From an uncultured Prevotella sp. (lineage in GTDB: Bacteria; Bacteroidota; Bacteroidia; Bacteroidales; Bacteroidaceae): a DNA stretch of 28,595 nt. Shown piece by piece: positions 26,804 through 28,595 of this stretch. The DNA lies in the NCBI GenBank assembly GCA_900769055.1, contig CAAGFF010000081.1, positions 1 to 28,595 of the forward strand, in the 5' to 3' direction. Under the pieces are notes generated by a model. That model was not told where the DNA came from, searched no databases, and saw nothing but the letters and a program-made list of their open reading frames with translations. How positions within the stretch are numbered: the first letter of the stretch is position 1; every line of letters begins with the position of its first letter. The translations under genes were made by a program, and so were the position numbers.

Positions 26804-26897
26804 AACTAACTCTTCTTTCCCGTCTCTAAATCCCAACCAACGTATCTTATCGGAGTGGGAATATATGGAACCATACGTTACCAATGTATTTTCACTG

Positions 26898-26905
26898 CAA
26901 AAGTA
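26898..26905 (-). promoter_or_regulatory. Putative -7 box of the surface-protein cluster
   Basis: TACTTTTG on the minus strand matches TAnnTTTG. At the expected distance (19 bases) the -33 position reads ATGT rather than TTTG, so the core promoter would be weak and activator-dependent. Transcription would begin near 26890, giving a leader of roughly 90 bases before ATG 26803. Confidence 0.5.
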
Positions 26906-26925
26906 AAATAATAAATGCTAACCGA

Positions 26926-26963
26926 CATGGCTATTTCGGACAACATCATGGCTATTTCGGACA
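26926..26963. promoter_or_regulatory. Pair of 17-bp direct repeats, 21-bp period (possible activator site)
   Basis: CATGGCTATTTCGGACA occurs twice without mismatch, at 26926-26942 and 26947-26963, giving a 21-bp period (two helical turns). The copies cover about -36 to -73 relative to the likely start site of the cluster promoter and overlap its poor -33 position. This is the geometry of a tandem response-regulator or activator site. The regulator cannot be named from sequence. Confidence 0.55.
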
Positions 26964-27043
26964 TTACAACATGTTTTATTATGTAAATTTTTACATTCAT
27001 TGTATTTTCCACCATATTTCTTCTCACTTTTTAGCTTTTTTCT

Positions 27044-27051
27044 TATCTTTG
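27044..27051 (+). promoter_or_regulatory. Putative -7 box toward the repeat/transposase region
   Basis: TATCTTTG fits TAnnTTTG and is followed by CAAAGAAC. The upstream 19-base position reads TTCT, so the -33 box is poor. If active it would transcribe rightward through the first hairpin module to the transposase start some 365 bases away. It diverges from the surface cluster promoter. Confidence 0.35.
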
Positions 27052-27108
27052 CAAAGAACAACACAGGGAATGGGGGATTTGCCTCACATGTGCTGAGAAA
27101 CACAACGT

Positions 27109-27310
27109 CAGCCTGGAGGGCTGTACCAAAACAAAACAACGCCCTCACTGCAAGACTGATGGGAGGTACAGCCCTCCAGGCTGAAAAAACGATGGGCGAT
27201 TTTACCGGGGGCGTTGCCCCCGGCTACTCAGATATAGTCATCCAGGCTATCAAGGCCAAGAAGGCATATACCCAAGAGCAACGCCCCACACATACGGGGT
27301 GAAGAACCAT
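27109..27310. repeat. REP-type composite module, copy 1
   Basis: A ~200-bp module upstream of the transposase gene. It opens with a perfect 19-base inverted repeat, CAGCCTGGAGGGCTGTACC (27109-27127) and its complement (27165-27183), 37 bases apart. A hairpin CCGGGGGC-GTT-GCCCCCGG (27205-27223) follows, then a conserved stretch containing ATCCAGGCTATCAAGG and AAGGCATATACCCAAG. It ends near CATACGGGGTGAAGAACCAT. Two further copies lie to the right. Apparent small reading frames here are repeat artefacts. Confidence 0.85.
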
Positions 27311-27388
27311 CAGCCTGGAAGGCTGCACTGAGCGCAAGCGAACGCAACCGGGGGCAACGCCCTCGGATAGGAAACGAGCAAACAAAGT
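27311..27388. repeat. 78-bp hairpin unit, left of the transposase
   Basis: The unit starts with CAGCCTGGAAGGCTG and carries GAGCGCAAGCG and the hairpin CCGGGGGC-AAC-GCCCTCGG, then GATAGGAAACGAGCAAACAA. It is the same unit that is tandemly repeated at 28103-28413. A further half copy of the opening motif (27389-27407, ending in GCACC) lies 16 bases before the transposase start codon. Confidence 0.8.
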
Positions 27389-27422
27389 CAGCCTGGAAGG
27401 CTGCACCAAAAACAATATAATT

Positions 27423-27875
27423 ATGGCACACATTAACCTTACATACCATATTGTGTGGCGCACAAAGCACAGCTGTAAGACGATAGCAGCAGAGCATGAG
27501 CGTGACCTATATGCATATATCATGGGTATGTGCAGGGCAAAACAATGTCATCTGTACAGAATTAATTCCATGCCAGACCATATACATATATGTGTAGAGA
27601 TACATCCCACAATATCTGTGAGTGATTTCGTGAGACTCATCAAGCAAGAAACCTCCAAATGGATGAAGGAACGCCGTGATTGGTATCGCGGATTTGACGG
27701 TTGGGGGAATGGCTATGCAGCCTTTACCTATAGCGCCAAGGAAAGGAAAGCCGTCATAGATTATATCAAAAACCAAAAAGAACACCATAAAGTGAAAACT
27801 TTTCGTGAGGAATATAATGAGTGGCTGCAAGAAATGGGAATGGACCCAGAAACTGACCTATTCTTCAAAGAATAG
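27423..27875 (+). CDS. IS200-like HUH/Y1 transposase (RAYT-type)
   Basis: A complete 150-residue Y1 single-strand DNA transposase. It has the HUH pair H53-I54-H55 in MPDHIHICVEI, the FVRLIKQETSKWM helix, WGNGYAAFTYS (94-104) and the catalytic Tyr114 in YIKNQKEHH with Gln118. ATG 27423 is 15 bases after the REP half-site. IS200/IS605 and RAYT proteins share this fold; the latter act on REP palindromes. There is no tnpB nearby and no simple IS200 subterminal hairpin pair, but REP-like inverted repeats lie on both sides, so I favour a RAYT. All catalytic residues are present, so it may be active. Confidence 0.88.
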   Translation: MAHINLTYHIVWRTKHSCKTIAAEHERDLYAYIMGMCRAKQCHLYRINSMPDHIHICVEIHPTISVSDFVRLIKQETSKWMKERRDWYRGFDGWGNGYAAFTYSAKERKAVIDYIKNQKEHHKVKTFREEYNEWLQEMGMDPETDLFFKE

Positions 27876-27904
27876 CCGAAGTCCGAATTAAGCCTTTACC
27901 GCTT

Positions 27905-28102
27905 CAGCAATGAAGGGCTGCACCAAACATCATCCCCCACAGCAACACAGACAGTAGGTACAGCCCTCCAGGCTGAAACAATAATGGGCAACTTTACCGA
28001 GGGCGTTGCCCCCGGCTACTCAGATATAGCCTTCCAGGCTATCAAGGACAAGAAGGCATATACCCAAGGGCAACGCCCAACACATACGGGGTGGAGAACC
28101 AT
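27905..28102. repeat. REP-type composite module, copy 2 (decayed left arm)
   Basis: It begins with a degenerate arm (CAGCAATGAAGGGCTGCACC, 27905-27924) facing an intact GGTACAGCCCTCCAGGCTG (27957-27975). It then continues as copy 1, with CCGAGGGC-GTT-GCCCCCGG and the ATATACCCAAG stretch, ending CATACGGGGTGGAGAACCAT. It starts about 30 bases after the transposase stop codon. The spacer between arms has a different sequence from the other copies. Confidence 0.8.
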
Positions 28103-28413
28103 CAGCCCGTAGGGCTGCACTGAGCGCAAGCGACATTAACCGGGGGGCAGCGCCCTCGGATAGGAAACGAGCAAACAACGTCAGCCTGGAGGGCTGCACT
28201 GAGCGCAAGCGACATTAACCGGGGGCAGCGCCCTCGGATAGGAAACGAGCAAACAACGTCAGCCTGGAGGGCTGCACTGAGCGAAGCGATAGTAACCGGG
28301 GGCAACGCCCTCGGATAGGGAACAAACAATCAACGTCAGCCTGGAGGGCTGTACTGAGCGAAGCGATAGTAACCGGGGGCAACGCCCTCGGATAGAAAAC
28401 GAACAATCAACGT
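28103..28413. repeat. Four tandem 77-79-bp hairpin units
   Basis: Units start at 28103, 28182, 28260 and 28337, with lengths 79, 78, 77 and 77. Each has an opening CAGCC...GGCTG palindrome (unit 1 has CGTAG instead of TGGAG inside it), a GAGCG(C)AAGCG stretch, a CCGGGGGC-AxC-GCCCTCGG hairpin (AAC or AGC in the loop) and an AAACGAGCAAACAA-like end. Units 3 and 4 differ from 1 and 2 by the shorter GCGAAGCG and by ATAGTAACC in place of ACATTAACC. The CCGGGGGC hairpin is the reverse complement of that in the 200-bp modules. Confidence 0.85.
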
Positions 28414-28595
28414 CAGCCTGGAGGGCTGTACCAAAACAAAACAACGCCCTCACTGCAAGACTGATGGGAGGTACAGCCCTCCAGGCTGAAAAAACGATGG
28501 GCAACTTTACCGAGGGCGTTGCCCCCGGCTACTCAGATATAGCCTTCCAGGCTATCAAGGACAAGAAGGCATATACCCAAGGGCAACGCCCAACA
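28414..28595. repeat. REP-type composite module, copy 3 (cut by window end)
   Basis: The perfect 19-base inverted repeat of copy 1 recurs at 28414-28432 and 28470-28488 with the same 37-base spacer. The CCGAGGGC-GTT-GCCCCCGG hairpin and the AGGCATATACCCAAG stretch follow. The window ends inside the module at a point matching about 27290 of copy 1. The near-identity to copy 1 indicates a recent copy or conversion. Confidence 0.85.

Noticed and set aside
26804..26884. N-terminal extension of the DUF1573 protein to TTG 26884
   Set aside because: It would run from the promoter region and bury the signal peptide; ATG 26803 is better.
28020..28504. Several small overlapping minus-strand frames with ALSAALQADVV / PIRGRCP words
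   Set aside because: They are translations of the REP modules and tandem units; the same words recur because the DNA repeats.
27109..28595. CRISPR array
   Set aside because: Repeat units are 77-200 bp, hairpin-rich, without unique spacers of constant length, and no cas genes are present.

Overview
The window looks like chromosome of a Bacteroidales bacterium, most likely Prevotella or a close relative. The basis is a type IX secretion (T9SS) sorting domain, a DUF1573 protein, many Bacteroidetes-style lipoproteins, A/T-rich leaders without Shine-Dalgarno sites, and promoter boxes of the TAnnTTTG type. No rRNA, tRNA or CRISPR array was seen.

Left part (1-6410). Two minus-strand genes form a pair: a DUF6057-like membrane protein (3608-1740), then a lipoprotein with one CxxCH haem motif and PD40/TolB-like propeller repeats (1661-174). 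Next is a minus-strand DEAD-box RNA helicase with a DbpA-like RNA-binding domain (5663-3786). It begins with TTG and has a good -33/-7 promoter. Divergent from it is a LOG-family nucleotide phosphoribohydrolase (5868-6410). The spaces between these genes are filled with short tandem repeats, including ten exact-length 9-bp units.

Middle (6411-26905). A seven-gene, all-minus cluster encodes exported proteins. In transcription order these are a DUF1573 protein, a 1002-aa Ig-like/GWNW protein with a T9SS C-terminal sorting domain, a terminator-like hairpin, an outer-membrane beta-barrel, a 3054-aa giant secreted protein with five ~145-residue repeats, a fibronectin-III protein, a small Ig-like lipoprotein and a large AT-rich lipoprotein. 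Tight spacing (a 4-base ATGA overlap, then gaps of 9 and 12 bases) suggests that most are co-expressed as one cell-surface assembly. Two perfect 17-bp direct repeats, exactly 21 bp apart, lie just upstream of the putative promoter of the first gene. The far end of the cluster abuts four 12-bp palindromes at an exact 22-bp period and a solitary REP-like inverted repeat.

Right part (26906-28595). A single HUH/Y1 transposase gene of the IS200/RAYT type (27423-27875) is embedded in three copies of a ~200-bp hairpin-rich module and several 77-79-bp tandem units. The solitary element at 6417-6472 carries the same inverted repeat, so this looks like a REP/RAYT (REPtron) system that has seeded copies elsewhere.

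The best candidates for undescribed biology are the giant-protein surface cluster with its possible direct-repeat operator, the RAYT with its composite repeats, and the 22-bp palindrome array.
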